DNA of 64,000 nt. Source: JBGSKV01 sp041740975 (GTDB lineage Bacteria > Bdellovibrionota_B > Oligoflexia > Oligoflexales > JALZUQ01). The translations under genes were made by a program, and so were the position numbers. The notes beneath the pieces are model-generated. The model was not told the origin of the DNA and made no database searches. It saw nothing but the letters and a program-made list of their open reading frames with translations. Shown piece after piece: positions 34,054 through 42,209 of the stretch. Each line of letters begins with the position of its first letter. Position 1 is the stretch's first letter. The stretch covers positions 31,654 through 95,653 of the forward strand of contig JBGSKV010000110.1 of assembly GCA_041740975.1 (NCBI GenBank). The letters are read 5' to 3'.

Positions 34054-35193
34054 ATGCGCGTTTTTAAAGTAACATTTTTGCTTTTTTCGGCGGCTGCCTT
34101 ATTGGCTGCCTCTATTAAGAATGTAGAAACCAAAAAAATCATGGATTCTGTATTCCTATCGATGGACACACTATTACCATTAAGCTTGAAGCTTGATGAT
34201 TTTTCAAATCCGAAAAATCGAAAGGTTATTCAGAAGGCGATTACGCAGCTTAAACAAAACGCTTCGCAGTTGTCCAAACACGTCGAAACAAGTTCTGCCA
34301 ACAATAAAATTGCATCGGCTAACTTGACCATTGATATTTTGGAACTCAATAAACTGTATAACGAAAAGGAGTATGAACGTGCTCGTTTTGTCCTTCATTC
34401 GTTAACTGAAAACTGCGTAGGATGTCATACTCGTCTTCATCCGAACGAGAAGCAACCTGGCTTGCAAGTCCACTTTTCAGAGGTCAATAAACAGCAGTTA
34501 AATGGTTTCGATTTGGCCCACTTCGAAATCATGGGACGAAATTTTGACAGTGGCATGAGTTTATATGAAGCCGAGTTTCGTAAAGATCCAAAACTTTTGG
34601 ATTCGCAAAGTTTCTTTGAGTATCTTAAAGTCGCTATCCGAGTCAAAATGTCTCTCGACAGAATCGGGGTGCTTCTCGCAGAGATTCAGCCAAAACTTGA
34701 CAAGAAAATGGACATTTATGAGATTTCTCAAAAGTGGCAAAAGTCGATTAGCGATATAAAAAGTATGAATATAGAAAAGAATATCAATATAGAGACAGCT
34801 GAGCTGCTCCTAAGTAAAGCCGGAGCCATCAATTCCTATCCAAAAGACGAAGCGGGGATCATTTACTTGCTCACGGCTTCGTATATTTTACACACCATGC
34901 TAGATACAAACAAATTGGACACCGAGCAGCTTGCGCGAGTTTATTATTATCTCGGAAGAACGGAAGGGTTTATCTCCTTGTCTTGTTGGCTACGTGAGTA
35001 CGATCACTATTTTGAGCAGTCCATTCGTACAAAACCTTCATCTTTGTGGGCGAAAAAATCCTTTGAGTCCCTAAAGGCTGAGCTTAATTTTGACTACTCG
35101 GGATCTTCTGGGACGAATTTACCGAAGGAAGAGAAGAATCGTATAAAGGATTTAGGCGATTTAATTGGCAAGGCTCAATCAAAGGCTCCTTAA
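34054..35193 (+). CDS. periplasmic CxxCH protein, cytochrome c'-like N-terminus
   Basis: 379 aa; GAGGG 8 nt before ATG; signal peptide about 1-20. Residues 25-130 are helical and end in NCVGCHTRLHP, a CxxCH haem c motif (Cys121, Cys124, His125) near the C-terminal helix, the arrangement of a four-helix cytochrome c'. The remaining 250 residues are helical, with a TPR-like end (ARVYYYLGRTEGFISLSCWLREYDHYFEQSI). It is 27 nt after the NtrC-type regulator, so co-transcribed. A haem-based redox, NO or O2 receptor or electron carrier is inferred. Haem attachment is not proven from one motif. Confidence 0.8.
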   Translation: MRVFKVTFLLFSAAALLAASIKNVETKKIMDSVFLSMDTLLPLSLKLDDFSNPKNRKVIQKAITQLKQNASQLSKHVETSSANNKIASANLTIDILELNKLYNEKEYERARFVLHSLTENCVGCHTRLHPNEKQPGLQVHFSEVNKQQLNGFDLAHFEIMGRNFDSGMSLYEAEFRKDPKLLDSQSFFEYLKVAIRVKMSLDRIGVLLAEIQPKLDKKMDIYEISQKWQKSISDIKSMNIEKNINIETAELLLSKAGAINSYPKDEAGIIYLLTASYILHTMLDTNKLDTEQLARVYYYLGRTEGFISLSCWLREYDHYFEQSIRTKPSSLWAKKSFESLKAELNFDYSGSSGTNLPKEEKNRIKDLGDLIGKAQSKAP

Positions 35194-35359
35194 TCCCGAC
35201 ATGCGGCACTATTTTAGATTCTTACGGGAAGCTTAAGGAAGGTTGCGTTGATATGCGCATTCTAGCTGCAAATCCGACAAATGCGAGTCAAATAGGCTCT
35301 TTTGATGCCCGTGCAATACGACTTATACGGATTTTATTGAACAAAAGTTTCGCCATTTC

Positions 35360-35375
35360 TGGCCCTCCAATTGCA
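35360..35375 (+). promoter_or_regulatory. sigma-54 promoter of the GAF kinase gene
   Basis: TGGCCCTCCAATTGCA, spacing exact, one change in the -24 box. Start of transcription would be near 35386, only about 14 nt before the ATG at 35400. Confidence 0.75.
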
Positions 35376-35399
35376 TTGCTGTTCCCGTTATTCATTTAA

Positions 35400-36674
35400 A
35401 TGGCAGAACGATGTGAGAAATCTTTCTTGGATACAAAGCTAACAAAGCCCATTCCATTCGCTGACGTTGCCAATATGATGTTGGATATTCGTAGAAAGCT
35501 AAATGGTGGGGCACCGTACCAGGAGATACTTGACGAGCTGTTTGAGTCGCTTTCTCCGTATCTTCCTTATGATCGACTGGGCATTGCCGTTATTGATGCA
35601 AATGGTCAAACGGTGAGTTTAAAGTGGATGCGATCCAGAATGCGCAGTCAAAGTATCGTGCCTGGCTATGTGGGCGAACTGAAAGGTAGTAGCTTAGAGA
35701 AGTTGCTGCATTCGAAGAGCCCGAGAATCCTCAATAACCTGTGTGAATATCTTGTGGCAAATCCACATTCGAAATCAACCTATGCTGCCATTAAAGATGG
35801 AATATTATCAAGCTTCACGTTGCCACTACATGTCGACGGAAAGCCGATTGGGTTTATGTTTTTCTCAAGCGGAGAAATCAATACATATAACGAAAGCCAC
35901 TCTGAGCTATTTTCATATGTGGTCGATGAGATCGCGCTTCTGGTTCAATACGGTCGCCTACGAGACTTCTTCGAACAAAACAGAAATTACGAGCAGTTTT
36001 TCCGAAATGCACTTCACGACTTAAAGGCTCCGCTGGCGGTCATACAAGGATTCATTGATCTCATCCGGGAGCAGCCTTGGTTCAGGAGTCTTGATCAAGA
36101 CAGCGAAAAGTTTTTTCAAGTTCTCAGTCGAAATGCTGGTTTTATGTTTGAGCTCATTGGGGATTTAAATGAAATGAATCGCCTAAAAGCGCCGCTCGAA
36201 AAAACAGAGTTGCGTGAGGTTTTGCTGTCTGATTTCCTTGAGGACATCGAGCTGGACTGCAGAATGCTAACCAGAAGGAAGCAAATCACGTTCGGTATTG
36301 AAAGTGAGAGACTCCCGGCTACGTGGGTTTTCGACAAGGGAAAGATTCGGCAGGTCTTGGATAATCTCATTTCGAACGCGGTAAAATTCTCGTATCCTAA
36401 GACAAGACTCCAGATAACCGTTAAGAAGCAGGATCGTCGCCTTATATTTGAGGTTTGTGACCAAGGGCAGGGGATTCCTTCGGATGAGTTGGTATTGCTA
36501 TTCAAAGAGTTTGGCAAAACCTCCGTTTGTCCCACCGACGGTGAGAGCAGTACGGGTCTCGGCTTAGCAATCGTCAAAACAATCGTTAAGGCTCATGGCG
36601 GTGAAGTCAGCGTGCGAAGTGAGGTTGGTACGGGGTCGGTTTTCATATTCTGGCTGCCCGATTTGTCAAACTGA
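35400..36674 (+). CDS. GAF-domain sensor histidine kinase
   Basis: 424 aa, soluble. GAF domain about 28-188 (LFESLSPYLPYDRLGIAVIDANGQTVSLKWM... LPLHVDGKPIGFMFFSS). HisKA with His206 in NALHDLKAPLAVIQGFIDLI; ATPase boxes N (DNLISNAVKFSYP), G1 (DQGQGIP), F/G2 (GESSTGLGLAIVKTIVKAHGGEV). No receiver. The ATG at 35400 has no ribosome binding site and would have a very short leader from the sigma-54 promoter. Second kinase of the sigma-54 cluster and, like the PAS kinase, a candidate partner for the NtrC-type regulator. Confidence 0.92.
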   Translation: MAERCEKSFLDTKLTKPIPFADVANMMLDIRRKLNGGAPYQEILDELFESLSPYLPYDRLGIAVIDANGQTVSLKWMRSRMRSQSIVPGYVGELKGSSLEKLLHSKSPRILNNLCEYLVANPHSKSTYAAIKDGILSSFTLPLHVDGKPIGFMFFSSGEINTYNESHSELFSYVVDEIALLVQYGRLRDFFEQNRNYEQFFRNALHDLKAPLAVIQGFIDLIREQPWFRSLDQDSEKFFQVLSRNAGFMFELIGDLNEMNRLKAPLEKTELREVLLSDFLEDIELDCRMLTRRKQITFGIESERLPATWVFDKGKIRQVLDNLISNAVKFSYPKTRLQITVKKQDRRLIFEVCDQGQGIPSDELVLLFKEFGKTSVCPTDGESSTGLGLAIVKTIVKAHGGEVSVRSEVGTGSVFIFWLPDLSN

Positions 36675-36792
36675 TCGCGTGAGATCCCACAAAGCTCACG
36701 AAAAGCCGCGTATTTTTCCAACCTCCTATCTAAGGTGTTCGGGTGTTCCTGCCATCGAAAAGAAATGACTGAAGAATTTCATCATCACACGT

Positions 36793-36808
36793 TGGCACGA
36801 GCATTGCT
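36793..36808 (+). promoter_or_regulatory. sigma-54 promoter of the coiled-coil gene
   Basis: TGGCACGAGCATTGCT is a full consensus match, including the G after CAC. Predicted start near 36819, 26 nt before the ATG, with AGGAG in between. Confidence 0.92.
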
Positions 36809-36844
36809 TAGTCAATCTCGTCAACAACCCAAAAGGAGTGCGAT

Positions 36845-37351
36845 ATGAATTCTATGCAAAAAAAATCGGTAAGGCAATCATCTGAGTCCGAACTGAAAAA
36901 ACGAGGCAAAAACCAATTGCATCATGAAAACGATTTTTGGACGGAACTAGCTGTTTATTTTGACAAGGCGGAAAATCGACTTGATAAGATGATGCAGAAA
37001 GCCGAACGAAAAGCAGATAAAAGCGTTGGTAAGGTGGATAAGTTTTGGAGTGAGTCCCAAAAATGGTTAAACAAAAAAATAGACCACTTGACAGAAGGCG
37101 AAGAGAATATCGAAGAAGCTTATGACTTTGCCCGATTGAAAGCGCATCTGGCAAGTATGGAGTTCAAAGATTTTGTTTCTGACTTAGAGGAAAGATTAGG
37201 TCGAATAAATGACAAATTTCACAATATGTTGAAGAAAAGTGAACGTGAGTCTTTGGATATTGTTCACAAAATAGGTGACAGTTGCACGAATCTCGCGACT
37301 AAAAAATCTGCGGAGTGGGATGATGCTTGTGACTATAATTTGGAGCGTTGA
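36845..37351 (+). CDS. coiled-coil protein of the sigma-54 cluster
   Basis: 168 aa, cytoplasmic, very charged; AAAGGAG before ATG. Almost entirely helical with heptads (YFDKAENRLDKMMQKAERKADKSVGKVDKFWSESQKWLNKK; MEFKDFVSDLEERLGRINDKFHNMLKKSERESLDIVHKIGDS), resembling phasin-like or apolipoprotein-like amphipathic rods. No catalytic motif. Dedicated sigma-54 promoter, so it is probably an effector or structural product of the circuit. Family unknown. Confidence 0.82.
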   Translation: MNSMQKKSVRQSSESELKKRGKNQLHHENDFWTELAVYFDKAENRLDKMMQKAERKADKSVGKVDKFWSESQKWLNKKIDHLTEGEENIEEAYDFARLKAHLASMEFKDFVSDLEERLGRINDKFHNMLKKSERESLDIVHKIGDSCTNLATKKSAEWDDACDYNLER

Positions 37352-37379
37352 TGATTAGCGAATCTGTGCGATTTCACTT

Positions 37380-37775
37380 TCACTCTTGCGATTTGCTTAA
37401 ATGAGTCTTGGCGAACTTGTTGAAACTTATATATGAGTAAATATCCCAAATTCCGATCACGACTACGATGCAGAGAAAAACAGAAACTTTGCCGGATTCG
37501 ACAAAAAGATAACCTTGAAAAGCCGCGGCCAGGCCTACCAGTATACTTCCAATAACGGCCGGGCTTTTCGGGAGGATGAGGCCCATGACAATTAAGAAAA
37601 CGCCAATGCCTACCATATACTTTTTGAAATCCGGCGATAGTCCCGGAGCGGGATCCGCAAAGCTGACGTAAGCACTAATGCAGCATAAGATGCCGTACAT
37701 GATCACGACGATCCGTGTCCAGGTGAGGGAGCCTTGAAAGTCACTCTTTATCTCATCTTCAAAATCTATGCTCAT
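37380..37775 (-). CDS. small four-helix membrane protein
   Basis: 131 aa, four transmembrane helices (about 20-40, 52-68, 70-90, 96-114) with a charged N-terminus MSIDFEDEIKSDFQ. No family recognised. Weak ribosome binding site. Convergent with the coiled-coil gene (28-nt gap); its upstream neighbour on the minus strand is separated by a terminator. Confidence 0.72.
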   Translation of the reverse strand: MSIDFEDEIKSDFQGSLTWTRIVVIMYGILCCISAYVSFADPAPGLSPDFKKYMVGIGVFLIVMGLILPKSPAVIGSILVGLAAAFQGYLFVESGKVSVFLCIVVVIGIWDIYSYISFNKFAKTHLSKSQE

Positions 37776-37840
37776 GAGGGGCTCGCGAATTTCTAAAGTT
37801 AAATCTCATTATATAAGTTTAACATACCTGGGAGCTGGGC

Positions 37841-37874
37841 AAAAAAAAGGAGCTGCCGCATCGCCGAAGCCCCT
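37841..37874 (-). terminator. terminator of the 37901 lipoprotein gene
   Basis: On the minus strand AGGGGCT pairs with AGCTCCT (one G-T pair) around a GC-rich loop and is followed by eight Ts. It starts 27 nt after the stop codon. Confidence 0.75.
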
Positions 37875-37900
37875 TCTGATATTGACGTTCTCAGTTTTGA

Positions 37901-38449
37901 TTATCTAACTAACATGCAGGAATAGCTGTGGCCAGTCCATCCATGCGTATCTGTGCAGGTCAGGCCAAGGTGAATCTGATCCATGGTGCCGATTTTAATT
38001 TGTTCATTATTATCACCCCAATCATGGATATCATCTGTCCTGACCTTACCCAATAATTTTGTGGCGTCCGCGACGATCTTTTGAGATTGCTCAGGCGTAT
38101 AGCTAACAGTCTCATTGCGAAGGTGAATGTCACAGTTAAATACGCTTAAATTTTCAAAGTTCTTTTTATAAACCGGATCCGTGTAGTTTATGCGAATACA
38201 AGCCACTTTGGCTTTGATTTCATAAATCTTAAGATTAAATGTGTCTTTAGTAATTGCAGGCTTTTCATTTTTCTTCGCCATATTTTCTTTAGTCGAAAGA
38301 AAGAGATATTTGGCGAAGGCACCGTCAGTTTCCTTGGTGATTCTTTGAGATTTCTTTTCTTCGGCTTCTTGAATCGAAGAGTCCGAATCTGAACTTCCGC
38401 AAGATACGAGTACTACTGATAGAGCTAAAGCTGTGACAACGCTGCGCAT
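37901..38449 (-). CDS. lipoprotein behind a sigma-54-type promoter
   Basis: 182 aa; GGGAGA 5 nt before ATG. Lipobox LVSC with lipidated Cys about residue 17, then a Ser/Asp-rich linker (GSSDSDSSIQEAEEKKSQR). The C-terminal part has four Cys (ACIRINYTDP, FNCDIHLR, LTCTDTHG, SYSCML) for two disulfides. No family recognised. A -24/-12 element lies 53-67 nt upstream on the same strand, so it may belong to the same regulon as the cluster to its left. Confidence 0.78.
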   Translation of the reverse strand: MRSVVTALALSVVLVSCGSSDSDSSIQEAEEKKSQRITKETDGAFAKYLFLSTKENMAKKNEKPAITKDTFNLKIYEIKAKVACIRINYTDPVYKKNFENLSVFNCDIHLRNETVSYTPEQSQKIVADATKLLGKVRTDDIHDWGDNNEQIKIGTMDQIHLGLTCTDTHGWTGHSYSCMLVR

Positions 38450-38501
38450 AAAAATCTCCCCAAGTCTGAATGAAGGTACATCTCTAGGTGGAGGTCAAAT
38501 T

Positions 38502-38516
38502 GCAATGTGCATGCCA
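38502..38516 (-). promoter_or_regulatory. sigma-54 promoter of the 37901 lipoprotein
   Basis: Minus strand TGGCATGCACATTGC then A, exact spacing, one change from consensus. Predicted start near 38490, 41 nt before the ATG. The rest of the 322-nt spacer to the divergent gene at 38772 shows a TATAAAAT box near 38736 but nothing else clear. Confidence 0.7.
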
Positions 38517-38771
38517 GACAAGCTTGAGAAATTTATTAGTAAATTCAGATATATAGCTAGATCCTTGGATCTGTAGGCTTACCAAGGTCTGGGCACCAAG
38601 CAAGTCCTAGACGATTTCCGATTGTGCATCGTCCTTATTGTCCCAATGCACTTTTCATAAATCGACTTTTAAGAGTGGAGTATCAAAGAAGAATTCGCTC
38701 TTTCTCACTATCCCACGCGCAGTGACCGATAATGTATAAAATCGACGTTATCATCTTAGAGGAGTTAGGCA

Positions 38772-39215
38772 ATGAGAACTATTGCTATCGTTTTATCAAT
38801 TGGCTTGGTGACAATGGGCTGCGGTGAAGAAGCCCCAGCACGCAAAGCTCAGCCAGCCCAAGAACCCGTAATAGAAACACCCGTAACAACGCCAGTGACG
38901 AGTGAAGTTACGACTCCGGTTGTGACCGATCCGAACGCAGTCGTGACGACTCCTGCAACGACGGGATCGTTGGATATTGCAGCCTTGATGGCATCGAACC
39001 CACAATTCGCGCAATTAATTGCGAGCAATCCACAGTTTGCTGCCTATCTCGCGGCTTTGGCAGCGAATAACCCGACGAGCACGATTCCAGTAGGAACATC
39101 GCCTGGTGGATACAGCTATTCATACACTTGCATGGGTACGACTTGCATAGTGACGGAAAATGGAGTTACCAAAACGATTCCGATCAGTGAACTCAAAGCT
39201 CTTCCCAAAAATTAA
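38772..39215 (+). CDS. Pro/Thr-rich lipoprotein
   Basis: 147 aa; GAGG upstream of ATG. Lipobox TMGC, lipidated Cys about residue 17. A low-complexity linker (ETPVTTPVTSEVTTPVVTDPNAVVTTP, about 37-63) likely spans peptidoglycan or reaches out from the membrane. Then two copies of SNPQFAxxIASNPQFA-type helix and a short C-terminal YTCMGTTCIVTENG with two Cys. No family recognised. Own terminator. Confidence 0.75.
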   Translation: MRTIAIVLSIGLVTMGCGEEAPARKAQPAQEPVIETPVTTPVTSEVTTPVVTDPNAVVTTPATTGSLDIAALMASNPQFAQLIASNPQFAAYLAALAANNPTSTIPVGTSPGGYSYSYTCMGTTCIVTENGVTKTIPISELKALPKN

Positions 39216-39234
39216 TTTCGATGAACTCTTTCTG

Positions 39235-39268
39235 AAAGCCTATGGATTTGATCCATAGGCTTTTTTTT
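39235..39268 (+). terminator. Rho-independent terminator of the Pro/Thr-rich lipoprotein
   Basis: AAGCCTATGGAT / ATCCATAGGCTT stem with a TTG loop and eight Ts, 20 nt after the stop codon. Because this lies at 39267, it also argues against translation of rlmN from any start before 39268. Confidence 0.95.
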
Positions 39269-39377
39269 GATTTATTTGCAGGACTTTAAGTCCTGCAAGT
39301 ACAGAAAATGGGCTTATCCTGACTTTCCTTGCCGAAGATGGGCACTTCTTTCCTGTACAGCCTCCCATCTACACGTT

Positions 39378-40460
39378 ATGAATCAAGACATGGACCAATT
39401 GATTCTCAAGAACTACTCAACTAGCACTCTTATGCATCAGCTTCAGTGTGTACCCGAAGATATTCGCGTCATACGTCAAATACAGTTGTGTGCAGTCAAA
39501 AAAAACATGGTCGAGTTACCCGGCCAGCTTCACGGGATCGCAACTTCGAGGTGGCAGTCCGTCGCTTCACGCCTTCGCGTTCCGCATCTTAAACTAGTGA
39601 GCTCAATAGTGTCGCCGACAGATGGGTTCAAAAAATATATCTTTGAAGGCGAAAAGGCCGGACAGTTTGAGACTGTTCGCATTCCTATTCTGCATGTGGC
39701 GGGCGATGAGAAATATATTATTTGCGTGAGTTCTCAGATCGGTTGCGCAGCCGGATGCGTATTTTGCGCGACGGGTCGAATGGGCTTTAAGCGTAGTCTT
39801 GAAACCTGGGAGATTATCGATCAGATCCTCAAAGTGCAGGCGGACTCTGACCATCCGGTCCGAGGTGTTGTATTCATGGGAATGGGTGAGCCATTTCTCA
39901 ATTATCAGAATGTTATAGAGGCAACCAAAATTATCTCGGACCCGTGTGGATTATCCATAGATTCTAAGGCGGTTACGATCTCAACGGTCGGCGTAGTTCC
40001 TATGATCAAGCGCTTCATTCAGGAGGGCCATCGCCAACGATTGATCGTGTCACTGACGAGTGCGATCAACGAAAAACGCAACACACTCTTACCGATGAAC
40101 TTAAACTATCCAATCGAGAGCATCGTTGAAGCCTTAAAAACTTATCAGACCGTCAAGAAGCGACGTGTAACGTTTGCTTGGACCATGATAAGTGGTGTGA
40201 ATATGAACCGTGAAGAGGCCAAGGCACTTGCAAAGGCAACTGAAGGTCTTGATATTTTATTGGATCTTATTCCCGTCAACGATAATACCGGGCGATTCAA
40301 TCCACCAACGGACGATGAATATCGAAATTTTTTGAAAATTCTGAATGAAGAAGTGAAGTGTCCGGTCGTCAGGCGATACAGTGGAGGAGCTGACGTTTCG
40401 GCAGCTTGCGGAATGCTGGAGGCCGGGTTTATAAAAAATCCTGTTGAGATGAAGGCTTGA
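39378..40460 (+). CDS. rlmN: 23S rRNA (adenine-2503-C2)-methyltransferase, radical SAM
   Basis: The frame is open from 39267, but a terminator overlaps that end, so the ATG at 39378 (MNQDMDQLILK) is chosen; 361 aa is the usual RlmN length. Methylates C2 of A2503 in 23S rRNA (and A37 of some tRNAs). Iron-sulfur cluster motif CxxxCxxC at Cys123, Cys127, Cys130 (SSQIGCAAGCVFCATGRMGF), SAM-binding GMGEPFLNYQNV, and the C-terminal catalytic Cys in GGADVSAACGML, which in RlmN acts as the methyl-carrying/resolving Cys. Cytoplasmic; single gene. Confidence 0.93.
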   Translation: MNQDMDQLILKNYSTSTLMHQLQCVPEDIRVIRQIQLCAVKKNMVELPGQLHGIATSRWQSVASRLRVPHLKLVSSIVSPTDGFKKYIFEGEKAGQFETVRIPILHVAGDEKYIICVSSQIGCAAGCVFCATGRMGFKRSLETWEIIDQILKVQADSDHPVRGVVFMGMGEPFLNYQNVIEATKIISDPCGLSIDSKAVTISTVGVVPMIKRFIQEGHRQRLIVSLTSAINEKRNTLLPMNLNYPIESIVEALKTYQTVKKRRVTFAWTMISGVNMNREEAKALAKATEGLDILLDLIPVNDNTGRFNPPTDDEYRNFLKILNEEVKCPVVRRYSGGADVSAACGMLEAGFIKNPVEMKA

Positions 40461-40509
40461 AAACAGGCGGGATTACCATATTTGTTGATAAATCATGAGC
40501 AAATCAAAC

Positions 40510-40752
40510 TCACAAACTTGGACGTCTGATGCGTCGGCGATGCATACCATTGATGTCTCTTTGCGGTTTATTCTGATGGTCAGGAAGGCGGTAGCGCCGA
40601 GGTTCCTTGCGTTGTTCCAGCTCGCGGGCTTCCTCCTCCATTGCGTCCCACTGCCTTAACAACTCTTCATCCGGGCGAAAGACATATTCGCATTCCGAGC
40701 CAAATGCATAGGTCGAAGTAATCGATAACAAAATCAAAAGTAAAATATTCAT
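40510..40752 (-). CDS. small secreted basic protein
   Basis: ATG at 40752 (MNILLLILLSITSTYAFGSEC) chosen for its signal peptide; the frame is open to 40779. 80 aa; the mature part is rich in Glu then Arg (EEEARELEQRKEPRRYRLPDHQNKPQRDINGMHRRRIRRPSL). One Cys near the N-terminus. No family. It lies 32 nt after the 40785 gene, so it may be the second gene of that transcript. Confidence 0.6.
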   Translation of the reverse strand: MNILLLILLSITSTYAFGSECEYVFRPDEELLRQWDAMEEEARELEQRKEPRRYRLPDHQNKPQRDINGMHRRRIRRPSL

Positions 40753-40784
40753 GTTTGCGCGTACCTCACGTGGCCTCATCCAGT

Positions 40785-41378
40785 CTAATTGATTTGCTCA
40801 GCGACGATTTGTTCAAAGAATGACTTTTCCCAGTTCATGGGCATGTGAAAGTCAATCTTTTGCATGTTGTCTATCATGCCATATTTTTCAATGGCAACAG
40901 TAGGATTGCTGTGAGCGCCTTCTACTGCCGCTTGAAGTTTGGGATATGTTTTCATGGCACCAAACATGAAGGATAGAAAATTCTTATAAGGAAACGAACT
41001 CATCATCGTCTTCATCTCGGGAATCGTCAGCGATTTGAACTTGTTTTCTAGAGAGGATACGGTTTCTGGAGATACTTGCGTCATATCACAAGCCAAAATA
41101 GTACGTTTTTCTATGTCGGGAGTTTCTGGCTTATCCAGATAAATCGCAAGTCCTTCACAATCGGCGAGTCCATGCTGCTGCCAGTCTTTTTGAAACTGCT
41201 GCCAACTCTTCCCTAAGTCCTGGTAGCCGCCGCGGTGAATAATATAAACAACGTGCGTTGGTTCCAGCGTAGCAGGGGTGACTTCAGTTTTGAGAAATCC
41301 TCCGATATAAACAAAACCGGCAAACAGCAGCATTAAGAAAGCAGAGATCACTGCGGCTGCAATTTTAAAGTATTTCAT
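40785..41378 (-). CDS. membrane-anchored protein of unknown function (possibly GyrI-like fold)
   Basis: Start at 41378 (MKYFKIAAAVISAFLMLLFAGFVYIGGF) with AGGAAATCAG upstream. 197 aa, one N-terminal transmembrane helix (about 5-27) and a periplasmic domain. The segment THVVYIIHRGGYQDLGKSWQQFQKDWQQHG...CEGLAIYLDKPE resembles the GyrI-like small-molecule-binding fold, where this pattern is a strand-helix-strand hairpin; identification is tentative. Co-transcribed with the 40752 gene. Confidence 0.68.
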   Translation of the reverse strand: MKYFKIAAAVISAFLMLLFAGFVYIGGFLKTEVTPATLEPTHVVYIIHRGGYQDLGKSWQQFQKDWQQHGLADCEGLAIYLDKPETPDIEKRTILACDMTQVSPETVSSLENKFKSLTIPEMKTMMSSFPYKNFLSFMFGAMKTYPKLQAAVEGAHSNPTVAIEKYGMIDNMQKIDFHMPMNWEKSFFEQIVAEQIN

Positions 41379-41711
41379 CTGATTTCCTAAATGATTCATG
41401 GAAAATCTGTGGCCAGGTTGTACGGCGGATAACATACTTGAATTGCGAAAACTGATCAACGATTAAGCTTTGGCAGTTCATGATAAGGCTTCTACAGGAA
41501 CTTCCAGTGTGCTGTGGAAGCGATGAAATATCTATAAAGTTAGACTGTTAAATCTGTCCATATTGTTTTCTGATGCGTGGTTGGCTGGCTTCGCGCGGGG
41601 AACCCAATCCCAAGGTTTTCTTGTGAATGAAGTCAGAGAGTAACCGCCAATTTTCCGCCTCATTTCTTTCATGTATACTGGCTAGTCTCACTGATTAAAT
41701 GGAGTTTTCCC
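41379..41711. other. intergenic region between divergent genes
   Basis: 333 nt between the 40785 gene (minus) and the AHSA1 gene (plus). Holds the two ribosome binding sites and a fairly AT-rich middle (TTGTTTTCTG, ATATTTATA-type tracts). I see no gene, RNA or clear operator. Confidence 0.5.
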
Positions 41712-42191
41712 ATGCCACAATCCCGTTTCAAAATCGATCCTAAACTTGACCTGGTGCTTGAGCGTGTCATAGATGTGCCGCGTGAACTTGTTTGGAAGGC
41801 ATGGACAACCCCGGAACATCTTATGCAGTGGTTTACTCCGGCTCCCTGGAAGACGATTGAGTGTGAAATCGATTTACGTCCGGGTGGTTGTTTTCAAACG
41901 ACGATGCTTTCACCTGACGGTGAAAAGTTCCCCAGTCAAGGCTGTTATTTGGAAGTCGTGAAAAATGAACTTCTCGTTTTTACCGACGCATTGTCAGAAG
42001 GGTTTCGCCCAACCGAAGCATCCTTTATGACGGCGGCGATTATACTTGAGCCTCAAGGAAAAGGTACAAAATATACGGCACTGGTCATGCATTCTAGTGA
42101 AGAAAATAGAGAAAAGCATGAACAGATGGGGTTTCATGAAGGTTGGGGCAAGGCACTCGATCAATTGGTCGAGCACTCCAAAAAAATGTAG
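41712..42191 (+). CDS. SRPBCC/AHSA1 domain protein
   Basis: 159 aa; GGAG 7 nt before ATG. START-like fold with the AHSA1 pattern: LVLERVIDVPRELVWKAWTTPEHLMQWFTPAPWKTIECEIDLRPGGCFQTTMLSPDGEKFPSQGCYLEVVKNELLVFTDAL and C-terminal MGFHEGWGKALDQLVEH. Cytoplasmic ligand-binding protein of unknown ligand. A second copy-type paralogue of the 24258 protein. The aminotransferase gene follows 18 nt later. Confidence 0.9.
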   Translation: MPQSRFKIDPKLDLVLERVIDVPRELVWKAWTTPEHLMQWFTPAPWKTIECEIDLRPGGCFQTTMLSPDGEKFPSQGCYLEVVKNELLVFTDALSEGFRPTEASFMTAAIILEPQGKGTKYTALVMHSSEENREKHEQMGFHEGWGKALDQLVEHSKKM

Positions 42192-42209
42192 AGAAGAGCG
42201 AAGATACCT

